Origin: Lactarius indigo
Lineage: Eukaryota; Basidiomycota; Agaricomycetes; Russulales; Russulaceae
Reading direction: 5' to 3'
DNA length: 64,000 nt
NCBI GenBank assembly: GCA_025766275.1
Contig: JAFKAC010000019.1
Location: forward strand, 496,001 to 560,000
In this document: piece after piece, positions 21,901 to 35,100 of the stretch
How the letters are laid out: the number at the start of each line of letters is the position of its first letter
Position numbering within the stretch: the stretch's first letter is position 1
Program-made: the position numbers and the translations under genes
The notes under the pieces: generated by a model
Seen by the model: only the letters and a program-made list of their open reading frames with translations
Database searches by the model: none
What the model was told of the DNA's origin: nothing

Positions 21901-22559
21901 TGTCATTGGTTTCCCTCCGTTTCTTGGTCTTGCGCGGGCTGCGCCAAAAAGGCGGCAGTGGCGATGAGAAGGCATAAGATGTCCAGCGGGTCGTGGCCGC
22001 TTTCTCTATTGGGTTGGCAGGGGAAGGGGAGAGAGATAGACGTCTTTGATATGCAGCTTGAGGCAACACGGGATTGTGAAGACGAGGAGCACTTGGGGGC
22101 ACTCACAGGAGGGGGCTGACTATTTCAAATGGTTTATGTGTATGCATCTAGATGTCGCTGTCCGCGCCTTTCCGTTTTGGGACTGTTTGGCCATTGTCCT
22201 CACGAGACACCCCGGCGCGTGGCCAATGAAGTACTCGCTCGTGGTAGATCGTTGCCAAGCAAGACTACTGTCACATTACTTTCTCGTTCCGGCGACTTGG
22301 AGGCCTGATGGGACGACGATCTGGACGGTGGGGTGAAGGGCAAAGGTAAAATCGATGAGGAGGCAGACGCGACAACGGGGCCGGGGAACCTTGACTGGGA
22401 GAATAGCATCATCGACCCAAATCGCGTTCGTGTCAGGTAAGAAGGCCTGCGTGGAGCAAGTCCGAAGTCGCATTTGTGTTGGGCAACGACGCATTATTGA
22501 GCGACTAGAGCCACGGGCGCGGTCATTTGGACCGAGGGTGGTGTCTGAAATGGGCTCAT
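18923..22559 (-). pseudogene. ZFP3: zf-4CXXC_R1-family gene, degraded finger
   Basis: The best-preserved middle region of the family: a 293-codon open stretch (20671-21552) with ETSIDSASVEV, the basic RKRWRV cluster followed by DESDDSKIEI, and NSLAGVPLTIL; and a 236-codon stretch (20037-20747) with GFVIPEHDGVNH and an EDEEEEED patch. The finger is defective: the first pair reads CYHR instead of CxxC, the second half reads YCNCLRKRGE with SLC deleted, and the intron between them holds a 137-bp LTR-like insert. The 3' end (EEMARITPEVVERTL) is fused to Goodbye relic A. The first exon is also out of frame (AQ stop). It is the divergent partner of NLR2. Confidence 0.72.
19673..19809 (+). mobile_element. 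Short LTR-like insert in the ZFP3 zinc-finger intron
   Basis: TGTAGCGAGTAATAGACG...ATCCTTACA, with TG/CA ends, sits between CTGG and CTGC. A longer version (234 bp) lies at the identical position in ZFP8 (54234-54467). ZFP3 and ZFP8 therefore descend from one copy that already carried the insert. Confidence 0.6.
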
Positions 22560-22775
22560 ATACTTGTGGCTATACAGTAGGGCAGCGACGCATTTAGCGA
22601 TTCTGGGGTCGGCCTGCTTCTGCCGGTCATGTGTTGGTCAAGCAATGAAATGGAGGTGACGGCCCGTGTTACCGCGTCTATCTGATTCTTCCATATCCAG
22701 TTCCTTGGTTTATCGGCACGAGGCACCAGCATTCTATCACCGTCGTCTACCAGACACTGTTAACATACCTTCAAC
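22560..22775. promoter_or_regulatory. Divergent promoter between ZFP3 and NLR2
   Basis: The conserved block reads GACGGCCCGTGTTACCGCG at 22658-22676, 100 bp before the NLR2 ATG. The upstream box is GCGACGCATTTAGCG (about 22583), a CpG-transition variant of ACGCGT. Confidence 0.55.
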
Positions 22776-25700
22776 ATGAGTCAACCTCCCGCTTCCATGT
22801 CCCAGGCTCCCGTAACTACACCCTCCGAGTCCTCTTCCACTATCGAAGGCATCTTTGATATCGCTCTAAAGTCGTACAAGAAAAAGACCAAGAACGATCT
22901 CAAGAATCACGATCTCTTCAAACAGCTCGAAACATGCAATTCCCCCGATGCCATTCTCGCCGTGTTTCAAACCACCCAGTTCAATCCCTCGAGGACGGCT
23001 AGCGATGATAGGTTGAAAAAATGGCTCGTTCCAACCATCAACGTTCTTTGTGCCTTCTCTGGGACGCTAAGCGAAGGTATCAGTTTGGTGAGTATCAAAT
23101 CATCTGTCGGTGAACACGCTCTGATGTTGATCCGGCAGGTATTCCCACCTGCCAAACTAGTATTTACCGGCGTTGGTGTCCTCCTCTTGGTAAGTCGCTT
23201 CGTTTCTTCTCCGTGCGGGAACTTCCGGTGTTGAGCGTTCTTAGGCAGCTAAAGACGTTATCGCAAGCCAAGACATCCTCGTCGACATCTTCGGGCACAT
23301 CGAAAGTTTCTTCGTGCGACTCGAGACTTATGCCGAGGTCCCGTTGACTGCGGCGATGACGGACAAAATGGTGCAAATTACGGTTGAGATCCTGGATATC
23401 CTTGCGACGGCCACAAAGGAAATGGATCAGAGTCGAGCAAGTGAGTTCGACCATCACCTTACGTTTCTCGAGGCTAATAACCAGTTTAGAAAAGTTTCTC
23501 AAGAAGGTAGCGGGGTGGACGGATCTGGAGGATGGGCTGAAGAAGCTCGACAAACTGACGAATGAAGAGGTGGTGATGGCGACTTCGCAGGTTCTGAAGC
23601 TTACGCACACGGTCGATAACAAAGTGACGGCGGTTGGTGACGGCGTGAAGGGTGTCGAGGAGAAAGTGCAGGTCGTCGAAAGCGAAGTGCAGGTTGTCAA
23701 AAGTGAAGTGCAGGTTGTCAAAAGCGAGGTACAGCTCGTTGGCGACAATGTTAAAGCGATCGACGATAAGGTGCAAACAATAACTCACGGTGGGCGGAGT
23801 CTGTTTGGCAACTCACCAGCGTCATCACTCACTTCTATCGTCTAGACTCACTGGAAGTGAAGTTGACCACCCGACAAACCGCGGACCAAGTAGACGACGT
23901 GAAGCGTTCGTAATCAGTCCCATCTTCGCTGACAATCGGGCGTCTAACATGATCACAGGCAACCAATTACGGGAAAGCCTTAGGAAATGGCAATCTCCAC
24001 CGGATCCGTCCACAAATCACAACATCGCCGCTGATCGCCAACATGAGGGAACCGCCGCGTGGTTCATTGAGAGTGACCAATTCGGAACCTGGAAGCTGAC
24101 TGGTTCCGTGTTGTGGATTCACGGCAAACGTACGTTTCATTTATCTGCGGCTTTGGTGATCTTACGGACGATACATTTCGCAGCGGGCTCTGGGAAAAGC
24201 ATCCTATGGTTCGTCGCTCTTTACATCTTGCAGTATTAGGAAAACTTATGATTGTTGAGTAGCTCCGCGATCATCAACAATGTCACAACCCTCTGCGTGG
24301 CCGGATCCGCTTCGATGGCATATTTTTATTTCGACTTTCGAGACGTCGACAAGCAAGCCCGCCGCAACCTTCTTTCGTCACTCCTTGTTCAACTCTCTGC
24401 TCATTCTGATGCCTTTTGCGACATACTCTCCCGTCTCTATGAGACGCACGGCAGCGGCGCACGTCAGCCTAGCGACAAGGCTTTGACCCTGTGCCTTAAG
24501 GAGATGCTTACGCTTCCAAATCAAGGCCCAGTTTATCTTGTCATAGATGCCCTTGATGAATGTCCCGACACATCCGATGTCCCATCCGCTCGCGAACAGG
24601 TCCTTGATCTCATAAAGGATCTTGTCAGCCTTCGACTTTCCAATCTTCACATCTGTGTCACGAGTCGCCCAGAGGTCGACATCTGCGATGTACTTGAGTC
24701 GCTCACCTCTCAGACAATTTCGCTTCAGGATGAACGCGGGCAGAAGAAGGATATCGCCGACTATGTCAGATCTGTGGTCTATTCTGGGTCTGGTAAATTT
24801 ATGAGGAGATGGAGGACGGACGACAAAGAGCATGTGATTGAGACGCTGTCAGAAAGAGCCGACGGAATGTGAGTGCATATACAGGTGATTATGACTTGGA
24901 TTGACGGTATGTAATAGGTTTCGATGGGTCTTTTGTCAGCTCGAAGTGTTGCGAAATTGTCTCCCACAGAATGTCCAGCGCATCCTCAGAGAGTTGCCCA
25001 ACTCTTTGGACGAAACATACGAACGCATCTTGAGGGAGATCGGGAAGGTCAATCCAGATCAAGCATATCGTCTGCTACAATGTCTCGCTGTTGCGACCCG
25101 GCCGCTTCGCGTCGATGAGCTTGCAGAGGTTCTCGCGCTCGACTTCGATGGAGCCAAGGGAGGAATACCGGTGCTGAACTCAGATTGGCGATGGGATGAC
25201 GAGCAACAAGGTGTTCTGTCTACGTGCTCGAGTTTGATCATCATCGTCGATGACGAGTCCTCGAAGACCCGGGTAGTACAATTCGCACATTTCTCTGTGA
25301 AGGAGTTCTTGACTTCCGATCGGCTTGCCAACATAGCAGCAGACATTTTTCGCTTTCATATTTGTCTTGAGCCGGCGCACACGATCATCACGCAGGCTTG
25401 CTTGGCAATTCTTCTCCAGTCAGATCTCAGTGGTTCGGTCAAACGTAGCTCTCCTCTATTGGACTATGCCGCTCAGCATTGGGTAGGCCATGCTCAATTC
25501 AAGAACGTCTCATTAGTTGTGGAAGATGGGATGCGACGTCTTTTTGATCCTACAAAGCCATATTTCGCAGCATGGCTCAAGTCGTTCAACATCGACAGGA
25601 GATGGTATTCTTTTGTACCACGTCCTATTGGCGGAACCACCCTTGAAAACCCACTGGAATCTATTTCATTGAGCGAATCCTCAGCCTCGTTGTGCCTCTA

Positions 25701-27537
25701 CTACGCAGCGTTGTGCGGATTTCGTGACCTAACAAGACACCTCATTTCCGGGTATCCGCAGCATGTAAATGCTAGCGTTGGTCATAACAAGAGTCCGTTG
25801 GCAGCAGCACTGTGCAACAAGCACATTCAAGTTGCAGAGTTACTATACCAGCATGGCGCGGTCTTGCATATTGGTTTCCAAAGCCGCACTCTACTTCACG
25901 CCGCATCAGAGAACGGGTTCATTGAAGTTACACAATGGCTACTAAATATTGGCGCAGATGCGAATGCGCAACAATATGACCACACGACTCCACTTCACTT
26001 GGCAGCGGCGCATGGGCACATGGAAGTTGTTCGAACCCTACTCGAGCACGGTGCAGATGTCAATGTCACTATGAAAATAGGCAACCTTACTCCATTACAC
26101 AAAGCATCAAGTGGTGGTCACGTCGATATCGTGCAGCTATTGATACAGAATGGGGCAGATATAAGCACCGACCTTCAGAGGCTGTTTTTTCTAGCGTCAG
26201 AGTCGGGGAGTGCCGAAACTGTGGAGTTCTTCATCCGACTCTGCGGGGATGTGAACGTACGGGATGTGAGCCACAAGACGCCTTTGCACCTGGCATCGAT
26301 GTCGTCCTTCTCGAAGCTAGATGTTATACAGACACTGGTACAGAATGGGGCGAATGTCAATGCACGGGATGGGAGACACAAGACGCCTTTGCACCTGGCA
26401 TCCGAGTCGTTTTCCTTAAAAGCTGATATTGTGCAGACGTTAATCCTGAATGGGGCGGATGTTCACGCTCGGGATGGGAGCCACAAGACACCTTTGCACC
26501 TGGCATCCGAGTCGTCTTCCTCAGGCTCGAAAGCTGATATTGTGCAGACATTGATCCTGAACGGGGCGGATGTTCACGCACGGGATGGGAACCACAAGAC
26601 ACCTTTGCACCTGGCATCCGGGTCGTTTTCCTCAGGCTCGAAAGCTGATATTGTGCAGACATTGATCCTGAACGGGGCGGATGTTCACGCACGGGATGGG
26701 AACCACAAGACACCTTTGCACCTGGCATCCGAGTCGTCTTCCCCAGGCTCGAATGCTGATATTGTGCAGACATTGATCCTGAACGGGGCGGATGTTCACG
26801 CACGGGATGGGAACCACAAGACACCTTTGCACCTGGCATCCGGGTCGTTTTCCTCAGGCTCGAATGCTGATATTGTGCAGACATTGATCCTGAATGGGGC
26901 GGATGTTCATGCACGGGATGGGAACCACAAGACACCTTTGCATCTGGCATCCGAGTCGGAGTCGTATTCCTCGAAAGCTGATGTTGTGCAGACATTAATC
27001 CTGAACGGGGCAGATGTCAACGCACGGGATCAGGAGGGTTACAAGACACCTTTACATCTGGCATCAGAGTCACGGTCGTATTCCTCGAAAGCTGAAGTTG
27101 TGCAGATGTTGATCCAGAATGGGGCAGATGCAAATGTACGGGATGGGAGTCACTCGACGCCTTTGCATCTCGCGTCATCGTCATCGTCGTTTCTGTCGTC
27201 GCTGATGCTGGTGCCGTCGTCGTCGTTAAAAGGTGATGTCTTGCAGACATTGATTCAGAATGGGGCGGATGTCAATGCACGAAATCAGGGCCAGTCAACG
27301 CCCTTACACCTATTGTTTGACTGTGACTGGCAGTTCACTTCAAGTTTTCGTCAGGTACCCGATACCGACCCTGAATCAACCGATTACTTGCGCGTGCTAC
27401 TTAAAAATGGTGCAGACGTAGATGCATTGGATGATGAAGGTCGGACTCCGTACCAGCTTGCTTTATCAAGAGGATATCACAAGATGGCACAGTTGCTATT
27501 GGACCACCGTGCCAGTGTCGAACAGAACAGAATGTAG
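22776..27537 (+). CDS. NLR2: Goodbye-NACHT-ankyrin STAND receptor
   Basis: Nine exons; introns 23088-23138, 23190-23244, 23441-23489, 23790-23845, 23906-23958, 24130-24183, 24209-24262 and 24869-24917. Spliced length is 4341 nt (1446 aa), one frame, the longest of the five. The Goodbye domain (IEGIFDIALKSYKKK) is followed by a coiled coil with extra heptads (VQVVESE, VQVVKSE, VQVVKSE). NACHT has Walker A GKPGSGKS, assembled from two exons, and Walker B VYLVIDALDEC. About 17 ankyrin repeats follow, the later ones with HKTPLHLASES and Ser/Gly loops such as SSSSGSKAD. The final Ser-rich loop is unusually long (SSFLSSLMLVPSSSLKGD). Predicted cytosolic receptor ATPase. The start is the conserved MSQ leader. 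The neighbouring ZFP3 on the minus strand is broken. Confidence 0.9.
26263..27281 (+). repeat. Near-identical ankyrin-repeat block of NLR2
   Basis: Nine coding repeats. Those at about 26461-26950 are the most alike in the window, with runs of about 120 bp differing at only a few bases, chiefly GAG/GGG and TCT/TTT in the ES/GS loop. All read NGADVHARDGNHK, whereas other genes have VNAR, so the block was homogenised within NLR2. Confidence 0.9.
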
Positions 27538-28087
27538 TATTCCAATTTGTTGTACCCACCCACATGTCTAGTACTTGTGTCGATTCCGAGCCAGAGACCG
27601 TCCCCGTTGTTGATATCGATTAGCTTTCGTGATGCCATACAAATACTAGTATGAAATGTTCACCGTGTTGTAGGTCTAACGTTGGGCATTCGCAGCCACA
27701 AAAATTGACAAAATAATAGTGCTTTCAATTTGTGAGATCGAACTTGTGTGGCACGGACAAGGCTATCTCCTCCCTTCACGCAGGTGCTATAAGGCAAGGA
27801 CACAACAGGGTCCCTGTAGCACTTCGACGAGGGTCAAAAGCGGAGGCTTTGTCACCGCGGTGTGTGAGAAGGAAAGCTATATGCGGCGCATCGTCCGTTT
27901 GCTTTCAGTCTCAATTTTTGGGTGAATTATGAGCACACGCAAGACCGATATGATGGACGTAATAACCAAGGTACTTCGAACCAAGGAAGCCGGAAAACCA
28001 AAATGGATATACAAGTAATAATAATCGTTCTGCTAATTCTACCACCTACTACCGACTCATTATTTTTGTGCAACCCGACGAGGACGA
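27538..28087 (+). other. 3' flank of NLR2 and spacer to ZFP4
   Basis: The NLR 3' UTR-like segment (27538-27735) is followed by a spacer with the motif GTTCTGCTAATTCTACCACC and a T-rich stretch. This spacer is conserved at 37128, 47757 and 60897. The two genes converge here. No coding signal. Confidence 0.5.
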
Positions 28088-31000
28088 CTATGGAACAGCA
28101 CTAATAGCGAACGAGGCGCTGATAGCACGCTCCACCTCCTCCGGCGTGATCCTCGCCAGCTCCGCCTGAGCAAAGGGTACAGGTACTACGTACTCCCCGG
28201 GCCAGATCCCGTTGTCTGCATCTGCGTCCACATCGACATCGTCACCCGTATTTCCATCCTTGTCCCAGTCCTTCAGTGACGTCAAAGACGCAGACCGTCG
28301 CCGCCATCGCCGCCTCCGCGCCACCAACAATGGCACTAGGCTCCAGCAAAGAGCCGAATACCCTTACCCCGGCATCCCGGCCCGCCATTGCCGTTGTCTT
28401 CCCCCTTTTCTGCTCTGGCCGGCCGTGGTATGGATCTGGAAGGGACCCCCACGTCTTGCGCGACTTGCCGACGAACACATACCTGCGCAGTTGCAAATGC
28501 TGCTGTTTCTATACAGATTCGGGTATCGGGTGGGTGGCGATAATGGCGGGGGCAGTGGGGGCGGTGGTAGCAGCAGGAGGGGAGGCACTGGGTCGCGAGA
28601 TAGGCACGATGCGCGCTTTGTTGCCATGCAAGAACGCACCGCCGAGCGACTCGCCAGAACTCGTAAACACCACCGTTGCGTTCCAGCTCGCATAAAAGAC
28701 CTGTGCATCCTTCATTGTTATTGTCTTCATTGTGTGCTGCTTTACTGGCGGCAACGGCGGCGGTACCGATACAGGTTCTCTACTCTTGCTCTCGCTTGCG
28801 GGGGATGGCGCAGCGCGATGGGAGCCACCTTGACGTGCCACCCAGCTGCGTCGTCTGCCATCAAGTTCAGGGACGTATGCCTCTCCACGTTCCCGCAAGC
28901 AAAGCGAGCAGTTACAATAGTTGCGACAAGCTGGAGACTCGAAGTCTTCCGCGGTGCGATCCAACGTCAACTGGGGATACCTGTGCCCCATGAGGGTCAG
29001 AAATATGTACTGAATGTGAAGGGATGGATGGAAGGCGTACCGTTTCTCGATGCGGAGACCACAAAACAGGTTGCAGCATTGCTCATCCGTCGATGCCTTG
29101 ATCAGCATACAGCGCATCTTAGGTCGAGGTGTCTTGTGCCTGTAAAGGTGGCAGAACGTTAGGCCCACTGAGAGCATGCCTGACGACGATGGTGCCGGGG
29201 TGCGTTTCTTGTGACGGGCATCTGTAAAAACAGGCGCATATATTGCGGGCGTGCGTGGACCATCGTCATTGGAGCTTTCGTCGTCGCTGTCGTCGCTGTG
29301 CCCAACCTCGACTTTGTCTGCAAGTCCCTCGCACCAGCTCTTCCTTCACATCCTCGAACCAGCGGCAGCAGCGACGCTCTCCGGCAACTCGACGATGCCA
29401 TCCACAACGACTGCTCGGCCCTTACCCTTGCCCGGTCCCAATGGCGGCACAAAGTCGTCGTCGCTCGTGTTCTCAAACAACATCCCCATGACATATTCCT
29501 CTTCTTCGTCGTCTTCGTCCGTCACGCCCGAGGGTTGCACGCTTCCCGATCCACGAGCCGGCAAGATCATGTCGTCTACGAGCCTGCCAAGTACGGATGG
29601 GTTGATAGTCATGTCGCTAGCGTACTCTCCGACGCCCATGTCTTTGCTAGCACCCACACCACTGGGAGTGTTCCCGACCAACAGCCACGCCATGGTCAAC
29701 ACTGTCATGCTCGGGTATCACAAAGCCGAGCATGGGCCCGTCAGGACGGTCATAGGTGCCTGTGGTGTGCAGCAGCGGCGCACGGGGGAGGGGGGGGGGG
29801 CACGTCGCCGACGACGACCGCATGCGTATCTTCGTCATCAACTTCTGCGGGCCCATCCCCGAGGTCGATAGAGATGTCGAGGTTGAGGTCGAGATCCGGA
29901 CTCGCGTCCTGCAGATTATCGGGCAGAATTGGTGGTGTCGCAAGCGCCGCTGTCTGAGGCGGGGGTAGGTTCAGCAGCGGGAGAAGTCACAAGAAGACCG
30001 TGCACGCCGACCGCGGCCCCCTCAAAGCAAAAACCCTGCTGGACTGCAGACTGTTGTGTCTCTTGCATCTTGCGCACGGGATCTGGAGGATCGGAGGACG
30101 AGTGCAGGTGACTGAGTGGGGGTAAGGGGATCGCGATCGCTGTGCATGCAGGTTCTAGCAGGATTATAAGCTAGAGGCTTGCGAGAGAGTCGACGTCTGG
30201 GGGAGTGATTAGCGATGACTATTCCTCCGGGGGCGAGGTCGACACGGGCGTGGACGTATGCACATGTGTATGGCTGGTGGGTTTGATGTGCAATGCTGCT
30301 GGGCGGAATGGCGGAGCTTATGTCTAGAAGGTGGTCGGGCAGGCAGTTGTGATTGTAGCTTGGCTTTGGAGACGCGGTGTAGTTCGCGCGGCGTATCGAC
30401 AGTGATTTCAATTTCGGAATCGTCTGAGTCGTCTTGTTCACGTTCATCTGCCACGCGCCGTCGTTTTCTGCATGGACTGGTCGGAGTGTGCGGATGGTGC
30501 TTCCCCATTCGACGCGGCGATACAGCCTGCGTGCGCGTATGCGTGCGTGCGTGTTTCGTCGGCAACGAGATGACGACCTCCACGCTGGCACTGTCACTTG
30601 AAGTCTCGGCACGTGTCCCCTTCACCAACCGGCGCGTACAGGTCACCACCGATGGTGACCTCGACGTCATCATGTTAGGATTTGTTGTGGGTGAATGCTG
30701 CAGCCAACGCCTGGTTGAGGGGGGTTTGGGTCTTAGACTTGGACTTAAACTTGTCTTTCTCTCCCTCTTCGTCGTCCGAGTCGTCCCCCACAAATACAGT
30801 CTATCTGGCCGCCTTCTCTGTCTTCTTCCTACTGGGTCCCATGCTGCCAGCACCGGGCCAGTTGTTCTCGAACGCAAATTGCAGCACGTACACGAGCTCC
30901 TTCGAGCCCAATTTGTCCCCCTCGCGTGCCTTTCCCTTGGCTGCCGTCTGATGCTGGCGTGTCCGGGACCGTTGCTTTGCTTGCGCATAGTCTGACTTGC

Positions 31001-31744
31001 GCGCGCCAGGCAGGAGGCGCCGCATGAGAACATATGCCATCAACTGCCCATATCCTCTCTCTTTCTTGGTCTTGCGCGGGCTGCACGGGGAGGCGATTGT
31101 AAGGAGGAGGAAGGAGAGTCGATGGATATGATATCCAGCGGGCTGTGGTCCCTGTCTCTGTCACGTTGGCAGGGTGGAGGTTCGGACGAAGTGCTTTCGG
31201 AGGGGAAGGGAGGAATAGGGGCGTCTTTGAGACGCAGTGTGAGCGAGGACGTGGAGCGCCTGGAGGCACCCGTAGGAATAGAAGGGGGCTGACTCTGTCG
31301 CACAGCGTATGTATGCGAATAGAAAGGGCGGAATGAATGGGACATACCTGTACGTCCTGATCGTGCGGAGAAACAACACGCATCCTGACGTCGCCGTGCC
31401 TTCTCGTGCTGGGTCTGGTTGGCCGTCGTTCTCACGAGACACCGGGACGTGGTCCGTGGGGGGGTCGTCGCCTGGACCAGTGACGAAGATAGCCGTCATA
31501 TTGCCTTCCTGTTCTGGCGGCAACGATCTAGACGGCGGGGCAAAAGGCGAGGGTGAGAATGACGAGGAGGCTGACGCGACAGCGGGGACAGGGGACCTTG
31601 GCTGTGAAGAAAAAACGTTATCGACCCGAATTGCGTCATGTAAAAAAAGACCTGCCTGGAGGTCAAAGTCGCGTCTGTGTTGGGGAAAGACGTATCGTTG
31701 AGCGACCAGAGCCACGCGGCGGGGTCACCTGGATCGAGGGTCAT
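28088..31744 (-). pseudogene. ZFP4: zf-4CXXC_R1-family gene, zinc ligands lost
   Basis: The minus-strand start at 31744 (MTLDPGDPAAWLWSLND) and stop at 28088 (ISAVP) define the full gene span with several introns. The finger is split by an intron (about 28985-29045): first half CHLYRHKTPRPKMRC...FCGLR, second half FESPACRNYCNCSLCLRERG. Compared with the family consensus a Cys is replaced by Tyr, Arg and Ser at three ligand positions, so zinc binding should fail. The basic cluster CRKRRRVADE followed by DDSDDSEIEI is kept at about 30405-30470. A segment between GFVIPEHDSVDHGV and VGEYASDMT is deleted. Family members are nuclear; CDCA7-type fingers bind DNA. It is the divergent partner of NLR3. 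Confidence 0.72.
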
Positions 31745-32151
31745 GAGACCGCATTTTTATGGGGGGGTTCATGTTCGTTAGTGTTGGGAGGGAATATTGG
31801 ACGACGACGCGTTTGGGTGGTGATTGGCCTGCTCCGGCCGGTCGTGTCCCGGATCCGGAGGGGACCGAGAGCGACAATGGCAATAACTTTACCAGTAAAG
31901 TCTTTCAATGCCTCGCATGGGACTCAGTGTAACCACTCTGTATGTCTGTGCTTGCATCCTCCTAATCTATTCTCCCCCACGTAGTGCAAAGTGAGTGGAA
32001 GGACTGAGGAAGGCGACCTAAAGGGGCTGGTGGTGCCGGCCCGGGCCACCGCGTATCAGATTTCTGCCATATTCAGGTCCTTGGTTTATCGACACCAGAG
32101 GCACCAGCATTCTCCCACCGTCGTCCACCAGATTGTTGCCACTCCCTTGAC
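31745..32151. promoter_or_regulatory. Divergent promoter between ZFP4 and NLR3
   Basis: At 407 bp it is longer than its counterparts, through about 130 extra bases (about 31865-32000) partly shared with the ZFP5 promoter (CTTGCAT, GTGCAAAGTGAG). It has an intact ACGCGT box (GACGACGCGTTTGGGTG, about 31803) and a diverged block GCCGGCCCGGGCCACCGCG (32035-32053), 99 bp before the NLR3 ATG. Confidence 0.55.
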
Positions 32152-35100
32152 ATGAGCCAACCTCCCGCTCCCGTTTCTATTCCTCAGGATCCCGCAACTA
32201 CGTCGTCCGAGTCCTCTTCCAATGTCGAAGCCATTTTTGACGCCGCTCTCAAGTCGTACAACAAAAAGACCAGGAATGATCTCAAAAACCACGATCTCTT
32301 CAAACAGCTCGAAGCATGCGATTCACCCGCTGCCATTCTGGCTTCATTTCAAGCCTTCCAATTTAATCCCTCGAGGACTGCCGCCGATGACAGGTTGAAA
32401 AAGTGGCTTATTCCGACCATCAACGTTCTTTGTGCCTTCTCTGGGACGCTAAGTGAAGGTGTCGGTTTGGTAAGTATCGAATCAACTGTCGGTGAACATG
32501 CTCTGATGTTGATCCGGCAGGTATTCCCACCTGCCAAACTAGTATTTGCCGGCGTTGGTGTCCTCCTCTTGGTGAGTCGCTTCGTTTCTTCCCCCGTGCG
32601 GGAACTACTGGTGCTGAGCATTCTTAGGCAGCTAAAAATGTTACAGCGAGCCAAGACATTCTCGTCGACATCTTCGGACGTATCGAAAGTTTCTTCGTGC
32701 GACTCGACATTTATACCGGGGTCCCGCTGACTCTGGCGATGACGGAGAAAATGGTGCAAATTACGGTTGAGATCCTGGATATCCTTGCAACTGCCACAAA
32801 GGAAATGGAGCAGAGTCGATCCAGTGAGTTTAACAGTCGTCTTACGTTTCTCAATGCTGATATCAGTTCAGAAAATTTTCTCAAGAAGGTGGCGGGGTGG
32901 ACGGAGCTGGAAGATGGGTTGAAGAAGCTTGACAAACTGACAAGCGAAGAGGTTGTGATGGCTAGTGCGCAGCTTCTGAAGGTCACACACAAGATCGATA
33001 GCAAAGTGACGGTCGTCGGCGACGGCGTGAGGGGTATCGACGCGAAAGTGCAGGTTGTCAACAACAACGTCAAAGCGGTAGCTGACGGTGCGCAAAGTCT
33101 GTTCGCCAATTCACCAGCGTCGTCTCCAATTTTTAGCTTTTAGAAGGAAAGGCAACCGCAACGGAAGTGAAAACAATCCTTCGACAAACGGCGGGCGATG
33201 TAGACGACATGAAGCGTTCGTAATTAATCCCGTCTTCGCTGACAGTAGAATGTCTAATACGATCGCAGGAAACCAATTACGGGAAAGCCTCAGGAAATGG
33301 CAATCTCCACCGGATCCGTCCACCAATCACAACATCGCCGGTGATCGTCAACACGAGGGAACAGCGGGGTGGTTCTTTGAAAGCAGCCAATGCGAAAACT
33401 GGAAGGTGACCGGTTCCCTACTGTGGATTCATGGCAAACGTGCGTCTTTGACTGATGACTTCGCTTCTTCGGCATCTTACGGACTATATGCTTCGCAGCG
33501 GGTTCCGGGAAGACCGTCCTATGGTTCGTTGCTCCCTAAATCTTGCAGTACTAGGAAATTTACGATTGTCGAGTAGCTCCGCAATCATCAACGATCTCAC
33601 AACTCTCTGCGAGGCCGGATCTGCTTCGATGGCGTATTTTTATTTCGACTTTCGAGATCTCGACAAGCAAGCCCGCCGCGACCTTCTCCCATCACTCCTC
33701 ATCCAGCTCTCTACTCGTTCCAATACTTTTTGCGACATACTCTCCCGTCTCTACGAGACACACGACAAAGGCGCGCGTCAGCCTAGCGACAAAGCCTTAA
33801 TCCAGTGCCTCAAGGAGATGCTGACGCTTCCTAATCAAGCGCCAATTTATCTTATCTTAGATGCCCTTGACGAGTGTCCCGACACGTCCGATGTCCCATC
33901 CGCCCGCGAAGAAGTCCTTGATCTCGTGAGGGACCTCGTCAGCCTTCGACTTTCGAATCTCCACATCTGTGTTACGAGTCGCCCGGAAGTCGACATCTGC
34001 GATGTATTTGAATCACTCGCGTCTCAGACAATTTCTCTTCAAGATGAACGTGGGCAGAAGAAGGATATCGCAGACTATGTCAGATCAGTGATCTACTCTG
34101 GCTCGGGTAAATTCATGAAGAGATGGAGGAAGGAAGACAAAGAGCATGTGATTGAGACGCTCACAGAAAGAGCTGACGGAATGTAAGAGCATATGCGTGC
34201 GGGTGATCATGATGGTGTTTGATGTTGTTTGACAGGTTCCGATGGGTCTTTTGTCAGCTCGAAGTGTTACGAAATTGCCTCCCACAGAACGTCCAGCGCG
34301 TCCTCAGAGAATTACCCAGCTCTTTGGACGAGACATACGAGCGGATGTTGAGGGAGATCGGGAAGGTCAACCCGGATCAAGCATATCGACTGTTACAATG
34401 TCTCGCCGTTGCGACCCGTCCACTTCGCGTCGATGAACTTGCAGAGGTTCTTGCGCTCGACTTTGATGGCGCCAAGGGAGGGATACCGGTGCTGAACTCA
34501 GATTGGCGATGGGATGACGAACAGCAAGGTGTCCTATCTACGTGCTCGAGTTTGATCGTCGTCGTCGATGACGCCTCTTCGAAGACGCGGGTTGTACAAT
34601 TCGCGCACTTCTCTGTGAAGGAGTTCTTGACTTCGGATCGGCTTGCCAACTTGGCAGCAGACATTTCCCGGTTTCATATTCGTCTCGAGCCAGCGCACAC
34701 GGTCATCACGCAGGCTTGCTTGGCAATTCTTCTCCAGTCAGATCTCAGTGGTTCGGCCAAACGTAGCTCTCCTCTATTGGACTATGCCGCTCAGCACTGG
34801 GTAGGCCATGCTCAATTCGAGAAAGTATCGTTAGTTGTGGAAGATGGGATGCGACACCTCTTTGACCCTACGAAACCATATTTCGCAGCATGGCTCAAGT
34901 CGTTTGACATCGACAAAAGATGGCATTCTTTCGTACCGCCTCGTGACAGATACCTCCTTTTTCGCCCACCGAAATCTATCAAAGCCTCTGCTTCGCTGTG
35001 CCTATACTACGCTGCGTCGTGCGGATTTCGTGACCTAACGAAACACCTCATCGCCGAGTATCCACAGCATATCAATGCTGGAGTTGGCAAGAACAAGAGT

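Noticed and set aside
26459..26950. Regular repeats about 120 bp apart, superficially CRISPR-like
   Set aside because: They are in-frame ankyrin codons with variable residues at structural loops, within a spliced fungal gene.
28212..29162. 316-codon plus-strand frame
   Set aside because: It lies opposite ZFP4 and is low-complexity. The minus strand carries the recognisable zinc-finger and intron signals.
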